Positions 57,001 through 64,000 of a stretch of 64,000 bases of DNA are shown one piece after another (position 1 is the first letter of the stretch; every line of letters begins with the position of its first letter). The stretch spans positions 1 to 64,000 of the forward strand of contig NZ_JACJRQ010000011.1 of NCBI RefSeq assembly GCF_014697355.1, read 5' to 3'. The stretch comes from Nostoc calcicola FACHB-3891 (GTDB taxonomy: Bacteria > Cyanobacteriota > Cyanobacteriia > Cyanobacteriales > Nostocaceae). The translations under genes and the position numbers were made by a program. The notes under the pieces were generated by a model that saw only the letters and a list, made by a program, of their open reading frames with translations, was not told the DNA's origin and did no database searches.

Positions 57001-59537
57001 CCGATTTCTATAAATACCTCATATCGTGCTTGATACAACGTCTGCATACTGGCAGCAAATTGCACACTGGCGAGGATATGCTCTACCCAATAAGTCGCAT
57101 TTGACATTTCCTCATGTCTGACAATTTTACCTGTGACATTGGAGACAATATCTAATTGCGGCTGTTGATATTTTACTGAGGCTGCCACTTTGGCAAACTC
57201 TGTCAGCATCGGCTGCATCAAAGGTGAGTGGAAAGCATGAGATACTTGCAATCTTCTGGTTTCAATACCTTGGCTTTCTAATTTTTGCAGTACTGTTGTG
57301 AGTATCTCTAATTCCCCAGATAAAACAATGCTGTGTTCGCCATTGATGGCGGCAATACTCAACTGTTGGGGATAATCAGCAATTAACGGTGTAACTTGCT
57401 CTACCGTGGTGAATACTGCTGCCATTCCGCCAACTTCAGGTAGTGCTTGCATTAAAGCAGCACGTTGCACAATTAATTTCAGTGCGTCTTCTAAGGAAAA
57501 GATGCCAGCAATGCAAGCAGCAACATACTCACCGACACTGTGACCGAGTACAGCATGAGGACGAATACCCCAGGATAGCCAAAGTTGGGCAAGGGCATAT
57601 TCTATAACGAATAATGCAACTTGGGTGTAGGCGGTTTGGTCGAGGCGAGTATCTTCTAAATTGTCAGAGAATATCACCTGTAAAATTGATTCGCCTAACA
57701 ACGGTTGCAGTAGAGTATCGCATTGGTCGAGTGTTTGGCGGAAACTGGGTTGAGTTTGGTAAAGTTGCTTACCCATCTGACGATACTGTGACCCTTGTCC
57801 AGTAAACAGGAAAGCAATTTTTTTAGTTTGCTGGCTAGTTTGTCTGTGATGGATACCGATGACTTCGATACCGTCGAGGTAGGCTTGCAACTGTTGTTGC
57901 ATTTGTGCGTTGTCTGCGGCGATGAGTGCAAGGCGATGTGAGAAATGGGTTCTGCCAACTTGTGAGGCGTGGGTGATGTTGCCAAGGAATATATGTGGGT
58001 GAGACGAAAAGTATTTGATGTAGCGTTGTGCAAGTTCACTCAAAGCTTGGGGATGTTTAGCTGACAGTGTTAATAGATGTAAAGGACGCTCTGTAATTTT
58101 TTCTCCTCTACTCCCCTGCTCCCCTGCTCCCCCTACTTTCTTCACAGGTGCTTCTTCCAGTACCACATGAGCATTTGTCCCGCTTGCACCAAAGGAACTT
58201 ACCCCAGCAATGCGGCGTTGTTCGTGTGGTAGCCAAGGTGTCAACTGAGTCGGAACTGCAACAGGTAAATCCTGCCAAGCAATGTGAGGGTTAGGAGTTT
58301 GCAAATGCAGATGTGGGGGAATTTCTTGATGTTGCAGCGCTAAGGCGACTTTAATGATGCCAGCTACACCTGCTGCTGCTTCTGTATGACCAATATTGGT
58401 TTTGACAGACCCTAACATTAAGGGTTGATGAGCTGTTTTTTCTTTACCAAACACTGCACCCAAAGCATTCACTTCAATGGGATCTCCCAAAGATGTGCCA
58501 GTACCGTGGGTTTCGATGTAGCTAACTTGATGGGGTTCTAGTCCGGCGTTGGCTAATGCTTGCCGCACTACTGCTTGTTGTGCTAATCCGTTAGGTACGG
58601 TAAGACCACTGCTAGAACCATCTTGATTGACTGCCGAACCGCGAATCAAAGCTACGATGTTGTTACCGTCGGCTAATGCTTGGGAAAGGCGCTTGAGTAC
58701 CAAAACACCACAACCTTCAGAACGTCCAAAACCATCCGCACTGCTATCAAAGGTTTTACAACGTCCGTCAGTGGCAATCATCTTGGCTTTACATAGCCTG
58801 ACGTTCATTTCTGGTATGACAATTAAGTTAACGCCGCCGACAATTGCTAAATCACTTTCTTGATGACGCAGACTTTGGCAAGCTAAATGAACTGCTACTA
58901 AAGATGACGAACAAGCAGTTTCTACAGCTAAACTCGGCCCTTGTAATCCTAAAAAATAAGATAATCTCCCAGCTCCAAAATTAATGGCTCCGCCAGAATT
59001 TGTATAAGCATTTATCAGTTCATCATCTGCAAGACCAGTCTGCAATTGTAGATAATCTGTGGTGGTAATACCAACAAAAACGCCTGTTTTACTTCTTTGC
59101 AATTGATTGAAGGGAATCCCGGCATTTTCTAACGCTTCCCAGCTGACTTCCAACATTAACCGTTGCTGGGGGTCGAGACTCTCCGCTTCCCGTGGCGAGA
59201 TCCCGAAAAATTCTGGCTCAAATTTGTCGATTTGACCAATAAAACCACCACATCGGGAATACATTTTACCTGGTGCATCGGGATTGGGGTCATAATATGC
59301 ATTTGCGTCCCAACGGTCTGGCGGAATTTCGCTAATGGCGTCAACACCGCTACGTAGATTTTGCCAAAATGCTTCAGGGTTATCACTTCCACCAGGAAAT
59401 CGGCAACCCATACCAATAATCGCGATCGGTTCGGCGTTTAACAGTTCGATTCCATCAGTTTTGGCACGCATTTGTTGTACCAAGAGCGCTAATTTAGTAG
59501 CTGAAAGATTCGTCATGCGCTCTGGAAGTTTACCCAT
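54009..59537 (-). CDS. PKS-A: KS-AT-DH-KR0-ACP, first elongation module
   Basis: A 1842-residue module with no loading domain. KS (ETACSSS, about 204) should accept a chain from a separate ACP. AT (about 579-918) has GHSVGE and HAFHSP, malonyl type. DH has HRIYGMVVVP (about 972) and the Asp in HPAQFDAC (about 1140). The KR cofactor motif is lost: YLITGCFDDIHVN stands where GGLGxLG is normal, although GNYAAANAF remains, so KR is probably dead. ACP has GMDSL (about 1750), followed by a docking helix (EDELEALLAQELATL). With KR dead the DH has no substrate, so a beta-ketone is expected. ATG start with a GGGGAA site; 185 bp from the E2 gene. Confidence 0.95.
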   Translation of the reverse strand: MGKLPERMTNLSATKLALLVQQMRAKTDGIELLNAEPIAIIGMGCRFPGGSDNPEAFWQNLRSGVDAISEIPPDRWDANAYYDPNPDAPGKMYSRCGGFIGQIDKFEPEFFGISPREAESLDPQQRLMLEVSWEALENAGIPFNQLQRSKTGVFVGITTTDYLQLQTGLADDELINAYTNSGGAINFGAGRLSYFLGLQGPSLAVETACSSSLVAVHLACQSLRHQESDLAIVGGVNLIVIPEMNVRLCKAKMIATDGRCKTFDSSADGFGRSEGCGVLVLKRLSQALADGNNIVALIRGSAVNQDGSSSGLTVPNGLAQQAVVRQALANAGLEPHQVSYIETHGTGTSLGDPIEVNALGAVFGKEKTAHQPLMLGSVKTNIGHTEAAAGVAGIIKVALALQHQEIPPHLHLQTPNPHIAWQDLPVAVPTQLTPWLPHEQRRIAGVSSFGASGTNAHVVLEEAPVKKVGGAGEQGSRGEKITERPLHLLTLSAKHPQALSELAQRYIKYFSSHPHIFLGNITHASQVGRTHFSHRLALIAADNAQMQQQLQAYLDGIEVIGIHHRQTSQQTKKIAFLFTGQGSQYRQMGKQLYQTQPSFRQTLDQCDTLLQPLLGESILQVIFSDNLEDTRLDQTAYTQVALFVIEYALAQLWLSWGIRPHAVLGHSVGEYVAACIAGIFSLEDALKLIVQRAALMQALPEVGGMAAVFTTVEQVTPLIADYPQQLSIAAINGEHSIVLSGELEILTTVLQKLESQGIETRRLQVSHAFHSPLMQPMLTEFAKVAASVKYQQPQLDIVSNVTGKIVRHEEMSNATYWVEHILASVQFAASMQTLYQARYEVFIEIGSHPTLLGMARRECPEVLDEQGLWLASLRKGREDWQQLLDSLAQLYVAGVEVDWRRFEADYPRSQVILPNYPWQRQRYWVSDGKKKRSPLQKLLHPLLGQRLRSPLSNTIIFERQLGTADVPFIDDHRIYGMVVVPTVAYLEMAWAAATEVLGKGVCVLEQVAIREAFVLAEGETRTTQLLLTPDERGYAFQIFSLASPEKEDATAWNLHASGKLRVESLPEHQIIADFSPTALQERSLQELSGGVFYPCLHKRGLEFGSSFLGIETLWKLQDEVLAKIQMPVSIITEAGDYNMHPAQFDACLQLFLADLPSEDDVFIPIGLDKLCFYGQPTTELWSYMRLHIGNTPNPETFDVDVCIVNPAGEVVAQVEKMHLKRAPRKALQRIAQKSLHDWLYEIKWQPQVLQSSIQATATGHWLILADYSAIAVELAEFIEQSGQTCKLVFASQEYHRQDFAQLFENCAKEQEWRGVIYLWGIDSTLTDKTSASFPALVQALVAAELSQQPKLWLVTRGCVPVELKPGELSIAQTPVWGLGRTLAVEHPDLWGGLIDLDPETSLVEQASSLWTEINHPTEEQVAFRAGQRYVPRLWRYQPSFSIESVKIKPNATYLITGCFDDIHVNLASWLIEKGAEYLVLMGEGEPAPEICDRLKQMHAINPTVVLFNFSSSKSGQVANVFQYIEDKLPSLSGIIHTEGIHEDGILLHQTRDNFAKVLAPKVTGAWNLHILTQEIPLDFFVMFSSVLCLLGSPGQGNYAAANAFVDALAHYRQSLGLPALSVNWAPWAHRDNPVVRRWATWGVDTIDWQQSLKILEQLLTENVAQVAVMPVQWSKFTQAFPRGQMPLCEQISHIVNKPKSSPASQLYERLENAPPSRRKYLIFEAVQGEVAKVLRMKSAQVDGKKPFNTMGMDSLTAVELRNALMELLKITLPATLVFEYPTLESLSEYLAELVISKIPSSATQELPTAPSEINLAVEPMEQFSEDELEALLAQELATLNES
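54640..55192 (-). other. KR0: ketoreductase half with lost NADPH motif (PKS-A)
   Basis: The Rossmann glycine motif, GGLGGLG in PKS-C, is replaced by GCFDDIH. The following helix and the usual QADI segment (here FNFSSS) also diverge, while FSS and NYAAAN remain. Reduction is unlikely. Confidence 0.82.
58100..58140. repeat. CCCCTGCT repeat at the KS-AT junction of PKS-A
   Basis: CTCCCCTGCTCCCCTGCTCC encodes GGAGEQGSRGE after the KS end (VLEEAPVKK). Confidence 0.85.
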
Positions 59538-59722
59538 AATTATTTCCCCTAATTTTACCCTGATGCTGGGATAAAGAATTAAATTAATTGCCGATAGACG
59601 CAGATAATAATACTTGATAAATTAATGTAATACCCCTCTCTAACTCTCTTGACTTTGCGACCTTCTCTGACGAGACGCTGCGCGAATGCGCTCTTTGCGG
59701 TTCGTTTATTATTACTTGATGC
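59538..59722. other. Spacer between the E2 gene and PKS-A
   Basis: Includes a short palindromic repeat near 59667-59692 (GACGAGACGCTGCGCGAATG region). The largest gap inside the cluster, so an internal promoter for PKS-A is possible; none is recognised. Confidence 0.4.
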
Positions 59723-60826
59723 TCAGACACTTGGCTGTTCAAATCTTGTTTTAATTTTAGTTAAAAATTGAGCAGCTTCTCGACCATTAATCACTCTATG
59801 ATCGTAAGCTAATCCTAAATTAATATAACTACGAATCTTGATATTTTTCTCAGCATCTAAATAAAGTTCTTCTTGAATTCCTCCAAGAGATAACATACAA
59901 GTCTGAGAAGGCAGAATTATAGGAATTGTTACCAGAGAATCTCGATCCATATTAATAGAAATAGAGATATTGCCCTGATTCAATTCTTCTTCATTAAATT
60001 GACCGCGCATTGCTTTTAATCTGAAGTCAATCAATTTATTGGCGATATCTGATAGAGATATTTCACCGACATCTCTAATTACGGGAATAAATAAACCTTT
60101 GCCTAAGTCAAGGGTAATTCCAATATTAGCTACTTCTCCAGGCTTGAATCTATTTTCATCAATTAAACTACCAAAGAAAAAGGGAAAATCTGTTAATAGA
60201 GTAGCTGTGATTTTAATTAATACTTCTGGTAAGCCAATAATAACATCATGTTTTGTGCCGTAATCACCCAACATTTGAGTTGCAGCATCACAGTAGATTT
60301 TCATCAACAAAAAGGCTTTGGGAATTTGTGTATGAGATTGGGTGACTACGCGGGCGATCGCCATTTGTTGACGAGATATTTCTAAACCTCTAAATTCTTC
60401 TCGATTTTGCTCGCTAATTAACTTTTCAATATCTGGTCTTTTAATTACACTCTTACCTAATTTTCTCATACTTTCTTCGGAAATACCATGCTTGTCAATT
60501 AATTCTTGAGCAGCTTTGGTAATCGTTAAAGATTTATCATCTGTTGCCTTTGTCTTTGTTCCTGAGCTATTGATAAAATTTTGTCTTTCTGCTTCATTTG
60601 CAAATAAATATCCAATGACATCTCCAGGTTTGCATTCATCGCCAGCTTCGGGTAAGGTGTGTAAAATTCCCTCAGATTCGCTCTCTAAATCAAAAGCTGC
60701 TTTCGATGTTTCAAATACTGCGATCGCTTCTTCTTTATTTACTGGCTTACCTGCGTCTAATAACCAGTATAACAATGTATAGCTCTCATCATTATTATTA
60801 AATTTGGGCAGAATTATCTCATACAT
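59723..60826 (-). CDS. E2-like dihydrolipoyl acyltransferase
   Basis: A 367-residue protein. The lipoyl domain covers residues 1-85 (MYEIILPKF; lipoyl Lys in FETSKAAFDL), followed by a peripheral-subunit-binding domain (KHGISEESMRKLGKSVIKR, about 120-145). The catalytic acyltransferase domain ends with the YDHRVINGREA motif. It would take the acyl group from E1 on its lipoyl arm and pass it to a thiol acceptor. Context suggests the free ACP at 62832-63062 rather than CoA. ATG 60826 overlaps the E1-beta stop by 8 bp; the longer frame to 60874 is less likely. No E3 gene is in the window, so reoxidation of the lipoyl group would need the host E3. Confidence 0.9.
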   Translation of the reverse strand: MYEIILPKFNNNDESYTLLYWLLDAGKPVNKEEAIAVFETSKAAFDLESESEGILHTLPEAGDECKPGDVIGYLFANEAERQNFINSSGTKTKATDDKSLTITKAAQELIDKHGISEESMRKLGKSVIKRPDIEKLISEQNREEFRGLEISRQQMAIARVVTQSHTQIPKAFLLMKIYCDAATQMLGDYGTKHDVIIGLPEVLIKITATLLTDFPFFFGSLIDENRFKPGEVANIGITLDLGKGLFIPVIRDVGEISLSDIANKLIDFRLKAMRGQFNEEELNQGNISISINMDRDSLVTIPIILPSQTCMLSLGGIQEELYLDAEKNIKIRSYINLGLAYDHRVINGREAAQFLTKIKTRFEQPSV

Positions 60827-61850
60827 ATAATACGGCTTCCTTGACAGAATTGCAAATATCTTCTTTCTGCACAATTACCTGCTTCTCTAAATGAGCAGAA
60901 GAAGGAATAATACTATTTTTTGAATGAACCAGTTTGACAGGATTTTTTAATTTACCCCAAAGCCTACTGTAGATTTGATGAGCAACTTCACTCCCCCACG
61001 TACCCCCAGCTACACTATCTTCCACAATGAAAATATGAGTCGTATCTGCTAATAAATCTATGATGGTTTCTAATTCAAAAGGATATAGTTGACTGGGAAC
61101 AAGAATCTGAGTTTCAATTTCCCAATCAATAAATAATTCCCGCACCGCAGCTAAACATCTGGGTACTAATCCTCCTGGCGCAATTAGTAAGCAGTTATTT
61201 TCTTCAAAACTATCAGCATAAATTCTCGCAAAATTCTTGGCAGAATCTAAAAATTCATAACTAAACAGATCGTCAATCAATCCATCAGCGTAAATTCTTT
61301 GAGTATAAAGTACCTTATCTTCAAAAAATATGCAGGGATAAGTTAAATTAACCAATTTTTCAAACACTGCAATATTATCATGCAATGGCGATAATTCAAA
61401 TAAATATAAATTGGGAATACCAACAAAATGCTTTTGCAAACTTTGGCTATGAGTCGGGCCATATCCTCTGTTCCCACCAACTGCACAGCGAACAATCATA
61501 TTTAAATCTAATTTTGTGCCATACATTGATACAGATTTGGAGGCAAAGTTTAAAATCTGATCGAATCCCAAGGCAATGAAATCACCAAACATGATTTCGA
61601 TAATCGGTTTATTGCCACACAAAGCTAAACCACCACCTATCCCCACAATTGCTTCTTCGCTAATTGGTGTAGTTAAAACTCTATCTGGGTAATTAGAAGA
61701 TAATCCTTTGCCAACTTTGAATGCTCCTCCATAGGGGTCGAGGATATCTTCACCAATTAAAAAAACTTGAGAATCTACAGCAAATATATGATGTAGGGCA
61801 CGATTTAAATTCTCAACAACTCGCTCAGTTTTCTTTAGAGTAGTTTCCAT
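60819..61850 (-). CDS. E1-beta subunit, 2-oxo-acid dehydrogenase/transketolase type
   Basis: A 343-residue TPP-enzyme beta subunit. It contains LIGEDILDPYGGAFKVGKGL, then TPISEEAIVGIGGGLAL, the catalytic-site GYGPTHSQS and the C-terminal VEDSVAGGTWGSEV. It pairs with the alpha subunit to decarboxylate a 2-oxo acid or cleave a ketose and load the resulting two-carbon or acyl unit on E2. It overlaps E1-alpha by 16 bp, so the two are translationally coupled. Confidence 0.92.
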   Translation of the reverse strand: METTLKKTERVVENLNRALHHIFAVDSQVFLIGEDILDPYGGAFKVGKGLSSNYPDRVLTTPISEEAIVGIGGGLALCGNKPIIEIMFGDFIALGFDQILNFASKSVSMYGTKLDLNMIVRCAVGGNRGYGPTHSQSLQKHFVGIPNLYLFELSPLHDNIAVFEKLVNLTYPCIFFEDKVLYTQRIYADGLIDDLFSYEFLDSAKNFARIYADSFEENNCLLIAPGGLVPRCLAAVRELFIDWEIETQILVPSQLYPFELETIIDLLADTTHIFIVEDSVAGGTWGSEVAHQIYSRLWGKLKNPVKLVHSKNSIIPSSAHLEKQVIVQKEDICNSVKEAVLYV

Positions 61851-62770
61851 TGTACTAATTCTCTAGATTCAACATATTTAATCAAGCTACTTATTTCAGT
61901 TTTAACTTTTAGTTCTAGCCGCTCAAATTGGTCGGGATATTGCTGCTGATAAACTGAATACCAATCCCATTTTTGAATGATTTCTAATTCTTTAATATCT
62001 CGTGTATCGTCACCTTTACTGTGAGGACCGACTCGATTCGTATCGAATTCAATTACTAAGGGCAAGGATTTAGTTCTCGCAGTTTGAATGTGAGGAGTAA
62101 TAAGTTTCCTAATCTCGTTAATATCTATTGAGTCTATTTTTAAATAATTAATTCCAAAACCTTGAACGCGACCTGCAATTGTACCTGCCATTTGCAGTTG
62201 AGTAGGAGTAGACTGAGCTATTTTGTTATTTTCTACAATTACTAAAACAGGTAAACTCCACAATTGAGCAATGTTCAAAGCTTCGTAAACTCCTCCTTCA
62301 CCCCAAGTGCCATCGCCAATATGAACTACAGCCATGCCGAAGTTATTTTGGCGGCGTAAATGCAAGGCTATTCCAGTAGCTACAGGCAAACTTTCGCCTT
62401 GAATTCCTGTAGATAAATAATTTTTTCTGTAGATGTGCTGGCTTCCACCTACACCATGACAAATTGCACCTTCTTTGCCCATAATTTCTGCTAACAAGCC
62501 TTCGGGATCTTCAAATCTGGCGAGGTAATGGCCGTGTCCGCGATGGTTGCTGAGGATGAAGTCACTATCAGTTAAAACTGTTCTGAGTGCTACGGGAATG
62601 TATTCTTGACCGAGGCAAGTATGGGTTGTACCGTTTAATTTACCACTGGAAAATAGCTCTAAAAGTGATAATTCAAAGTGGCGAATCATCAGTATGATTG
62701 CTAAGTCATTATCTGAAATTGGAGTCGGTTTTTGAGTTTCTCGGATTGGGGGGAGGGTGTTAAGTTTCAT
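61835..62770 (-). CDS. E1-alpha subunit, 2-oxo-acid dehydrogenase type
   Basis: A 311-residue TPP-binding subunit. SNHRGHGHYLA and the TPP motif GDGTWGEGGVYEALN...NN (about 150-182) are clear, and the phosphorylation-loop-like segment is GPHSKGDDTR. Pyruvate-dehydrogenase E1-alpha proteins have the same parts. Substrate is not readable: pyruvate, a branched 2-oxo acid or a ketose phosphate (as for the NapB/NapD system that makes glycolicacyl-ACP in naphthyridinomycin synthesis) are all possible. Starts 61 bp after the ACP; a CGCAGAGG repeat lies between. Confidence 0.92.
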   Translation of the reverse strand: MKLNTLPPIRETQKPTPISDNDLAIILMIRHFELSLLELFSSGKLNGTTHTCLGQEYIPVALRTVLTDSDFILSNHRGHGHYLARFEDPEGLLAEIMGKEGAICHGVGGSQHIYRKNYLSTGIQGESLPVATGIALHLRRQNNFGMAVVHIGDGTWGEGGVYEALNIAQLWSLPVLVIVENNKIAQSTPTQLQMAGTIAGRVQGFGINYLKIDSIDINEIRKLITPHIQTARTKSLPLVIEFDTNRVGPHSKGDDTRDIKELEIIQKWDWYSVYQQQYPDQFERLELKVKTEISSLIKYVESRELVQWKLL

Positions 62771-62788
62771 GGATGATGTTGGGGGAAA

Positions 62789-62816
62789 GGCTCACGCAGA
62801 GGCGCAGAGGCGCAAA
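62789..62816. repeat. CGCAGAGG repeat between ACP and E1-alpha
   Basis: CTCACGCAGAGGCGCAGAGG and a further CGCAAAGG unit, the intergenic form of the repeat seen inside several cluster genes. Confidence 0.75.
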
Positions 62817-62831
62817 GGAGAATGTGAGGAG

Positions 62832-63062
62832 TTAGGATTCGACTCCTTTTTGAAGTAGGATTTGGCGAGCGTCGGCGAAGGATTTTACAGATTTTACATC
62901 GTCAACTGTGAAGACTATATCGTAGGCTTCTTCTATAGCCATTACTAGCTTCATGTGCGCCATACTGTTCCAATTTTTGAGAGTATTGGGGCTGAGTTGA
63001 TCTGTGATTTCTAATGGAGAGATGTTTAATACATCTGAGAAGATTTCTGTTAGGGTTTCCAA
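62832..63062 (-). CDS. Free acyl carrier protein, likely starter-unit carrier
   Basis: A 76-residue ACP with phosphopantetheine site KNWNSMAHMKL (Ser about 33) and typical helices after it (VMAIEEAYDIVF). It differs from the beta-branching ACP at 43675. The start is TTG at 63062 with an AGAGG site about 8 bases upstream; no ATG or GTG fits. It lies 15 bp after the thioesterase stop and 61 bp before E1-alpha, which suggests it accepts the acyl group made by E1/E2 and delivers it to the KS of PKS-A. Confidence 0.88.
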   Translation of the reverse strand: METLTEIFSDVLNISPLEITDQLSPNTLKNWNSMAHMKLVMAIEEAYDIVFTVDDVKSVKSFADARQILLQKGVES

Positions 63063-63077
63063 GAGTACCTCTGGTAA

Positions 63078-63845
63078 TTAAATTTTCAAAATTTCTACTA
63101 GTTGTTCAGATATAGCTTTCAATATTTCTGGTTTTTTATGATTGATGAAAAAATGCTCTCCCTCAATCATCTGCAAGGTAAATTTTCCAGATGTTTGGTT
63201 TTGCCATGCAGCAATATCTTCTATATTTACCATTTCGTCTTGCAGTCCACCAAAGGCGGAAATGGAACAATTTAATGGTAAGTCAGGAGTATATTCATAA
63301 GTTTCAATAATTGAAAAGTCTGCTTTAAGAACTGGCAAAAATAGCTGCATGATTTCTTGGTTATTTAAAATCTCGTTGGGTATGGCTTTGTAGCGCTTGT
63401 TGATTTCCTCGATAAATAACTTATCTGGTAAATGATGTGTGGGTTTTAGAAAACATGGAGTTTGTGGAGCGCGGCTACCAGAAACAAATAAATGTCTGGG
63501 TTCTAAATTATGTTGTTTGCTGAGGCGACGAGCGGCTTCAAAACACACCAATGCTCCCATGCTATGACCATAAAAAACAAATGGCATATCCAGATAGGGT
63601 AATAATCCTGGAACCATTGCTTCTATTAAGGGAATGATATGGGAAAATGGCTTTTCTTTGATGCGAGTATCGTGTCCTGGAAGCAGAATTTGGCATACTT
63701 CTACATCTGAAGGTAAGCCGTTAACCCAATCTCGAAAAACTGAAGTACCACCCCCAGCATAAGGAAAGCAAAAGAAGCGAAGTTTAGCTTTTGGATTTAG
63801 TTTTGGTGAAAAAATCCAGGTGTTAAGTTCTTTGGTAGCAGTCAT
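63078..63845 (-). CDS. Type II thioesterase (GrsT/TEII family)
   Basis: A 255-residue alpha/beta hydrolase. FFCFPYAGGGTSVFRDW is the family's N-terminal signature, YGHSMGALVCFE holds the nucleophile Ser (about 98), and the late catalytic His is in EGEHFFI. TEII proteins clear wrongly loaded or stalled acyl groups from carrier proteins. A frame back to TTG 63944 exists, but it translates an ATTTTGGATTTTAGA repeat, so the ATG at 63845 is chosen. First gene of the cluster seen in this window; more cluster genes may lie further right. Confidence 0.93.
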   Translation of the reverse strand: MTATKELNTWIFSPKLNPKAKLRFFCFPYAGGGTSVFRDWVNGLPSDVEVCQILLPGHDTRIKEKPFSHIIPLIEAMVPGLLPYLDMPFVFYGHSMGALVCFEAARRLSKQHNLEPRHLFVSGSRAPQTPCFLKPTHHLPDKLFIEEINKRYKAIPNEILNNQEIMQLFLPVLKADFSIIETYEYTPDLPLNCSISAFGGLQDEMVNIEDIAAWQNQTSGKFTLQMIEGEHFFINHKKPEILKAISEQLVEILKI

Positions 63846-64000
63846 TGCTGAAATAAAACTTTTGGGAGAGTGTTTGATTGTTAGTGAATTTTGGATTTTA
63901 GATTTTAGATTTTGGATTGACAATTCCAAACTTGCAAATCTCAAAAGTCTGAAACAAGTTCCAATCTATCCTGGAAAAATGCTGCGCGAACAGGTATCGG
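63846..64000. other. Region upstream of the thioesterase gene
   Basis: Contains heptad-like GGATTTTAGATTTTAGATTT repeats (about 63889-63921). If the thioesterase is the first gene of the operon, its promoter would be here or just beyond the window; no clear -10/-35 pair is identified. Confidence 0.35.

Noticed and set aside
14662..61579. Many 60-140 codon ORFs antisense to or in other frames of the PKS/NRPS genes
   Set aside because: All lie within large genes with clear domain motifs and show no start signals or recognisable products of their own.
46867..63845. Trans-AT PKS interpretation prompted by the HCS cassette and the ACP-less KS
   Set aside because: Seven modules have their own intact AT with GHSxGE or GYSLGE. 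No free AT gene is in the window. HCS cassettes also occur in cis-AT cyanobacterial systems.
63846..63944. N-terminal extension of the type II thioesterase
   Set aside because: The extra residues come from an ATTTTAGATTTTGG repeat; the ATG at 63845 fits the family length.

Overview
The window comes from a cyanobacterium, most likely a heterocyst-forming filamentous one (Nostoc/Calothrix/Tolypothrix type). The evidence is frequent HIP1-like GCGATCGC sites, DevB/DevC-type exporter genes, heptanucleotide tandem repeats (TTTTGAC, TTTTGAA, CTCTGCG) and many short palindromic or MITE-like intergenic repeats of the kind common in Nostocales.

Layout. Positions 1-14000 hold an IS1634-like transposase remnant at the left edge, a small duplicated-domain protein, the housekeeping gene pyrG, a cell-wall amidase, a GNAT acetyltransferase, two secreted proteins, a TetR regulator divergent from a YdhR-like and an SRPBCC gene, a DevB-DevC exporter pair without DevA, and an isoprenylcysteine-methyltransferase-like membrane enzyme. 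From 14214 to about 63845 every gene is on the minus strand and closely spaced. They form one roughly 50 kb hybrid PKS/NRPS cluster, read from right to left.

The cluster in transcription order: type II thioesterase; free acyl carrier protein; E1-alpha, E1-beta and E2 of a 2-oxo-acid-dehydrogenase-like complex (probable starter-unit supply onto the free ACP); PKS-A (KS-AT-DH-KR0-ACP); PKS-B (KS-AT-KR-ACP then KS-AT0 with no ACP); HMG-CoA-synthase-like HCS, ECH1, ECH2 and a donor-type ACP (beta-branching cassette); PKS-C (KS-AT-ACP then KS-AT-DH-KR-ACP); PKS-D (KS-AT-KR-ACP); PKS-E (KS-AT-DH-KR-ACP); PKS-F (KS-AT-DH-KR-ACP); NRPS-G (docking-Cy-A[Cys]-PCP-TE). The inferred product is a malonate-built polyketide with a C2-type or other small acyl starter, one beta-alkyl branch (best placed at the reductase-free first module of PKS-C) and a C-terminal Cys-derived thiazoline or acyl-cysteine. 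I do not recognise it as a specific known compound.

Most unusual features. (1) A dehydrogenase-complex E1/E2 pair plus a free ACP sits where a loading module would be expected. (2) The beta-branching cassette has no stand-alone Cys-to-Ser decarboxylase KS. In that position is a KS fused to a dead, internally deleted AT, with no ACP. (3) The megasynthase genes carry many intergenic-type repeats, all kept in frame. Two are MITE-like insertions that, with their target duplications, add exactly 99 bp each. Seven of the eight KS-AT junctions carry a repeat at the same point.
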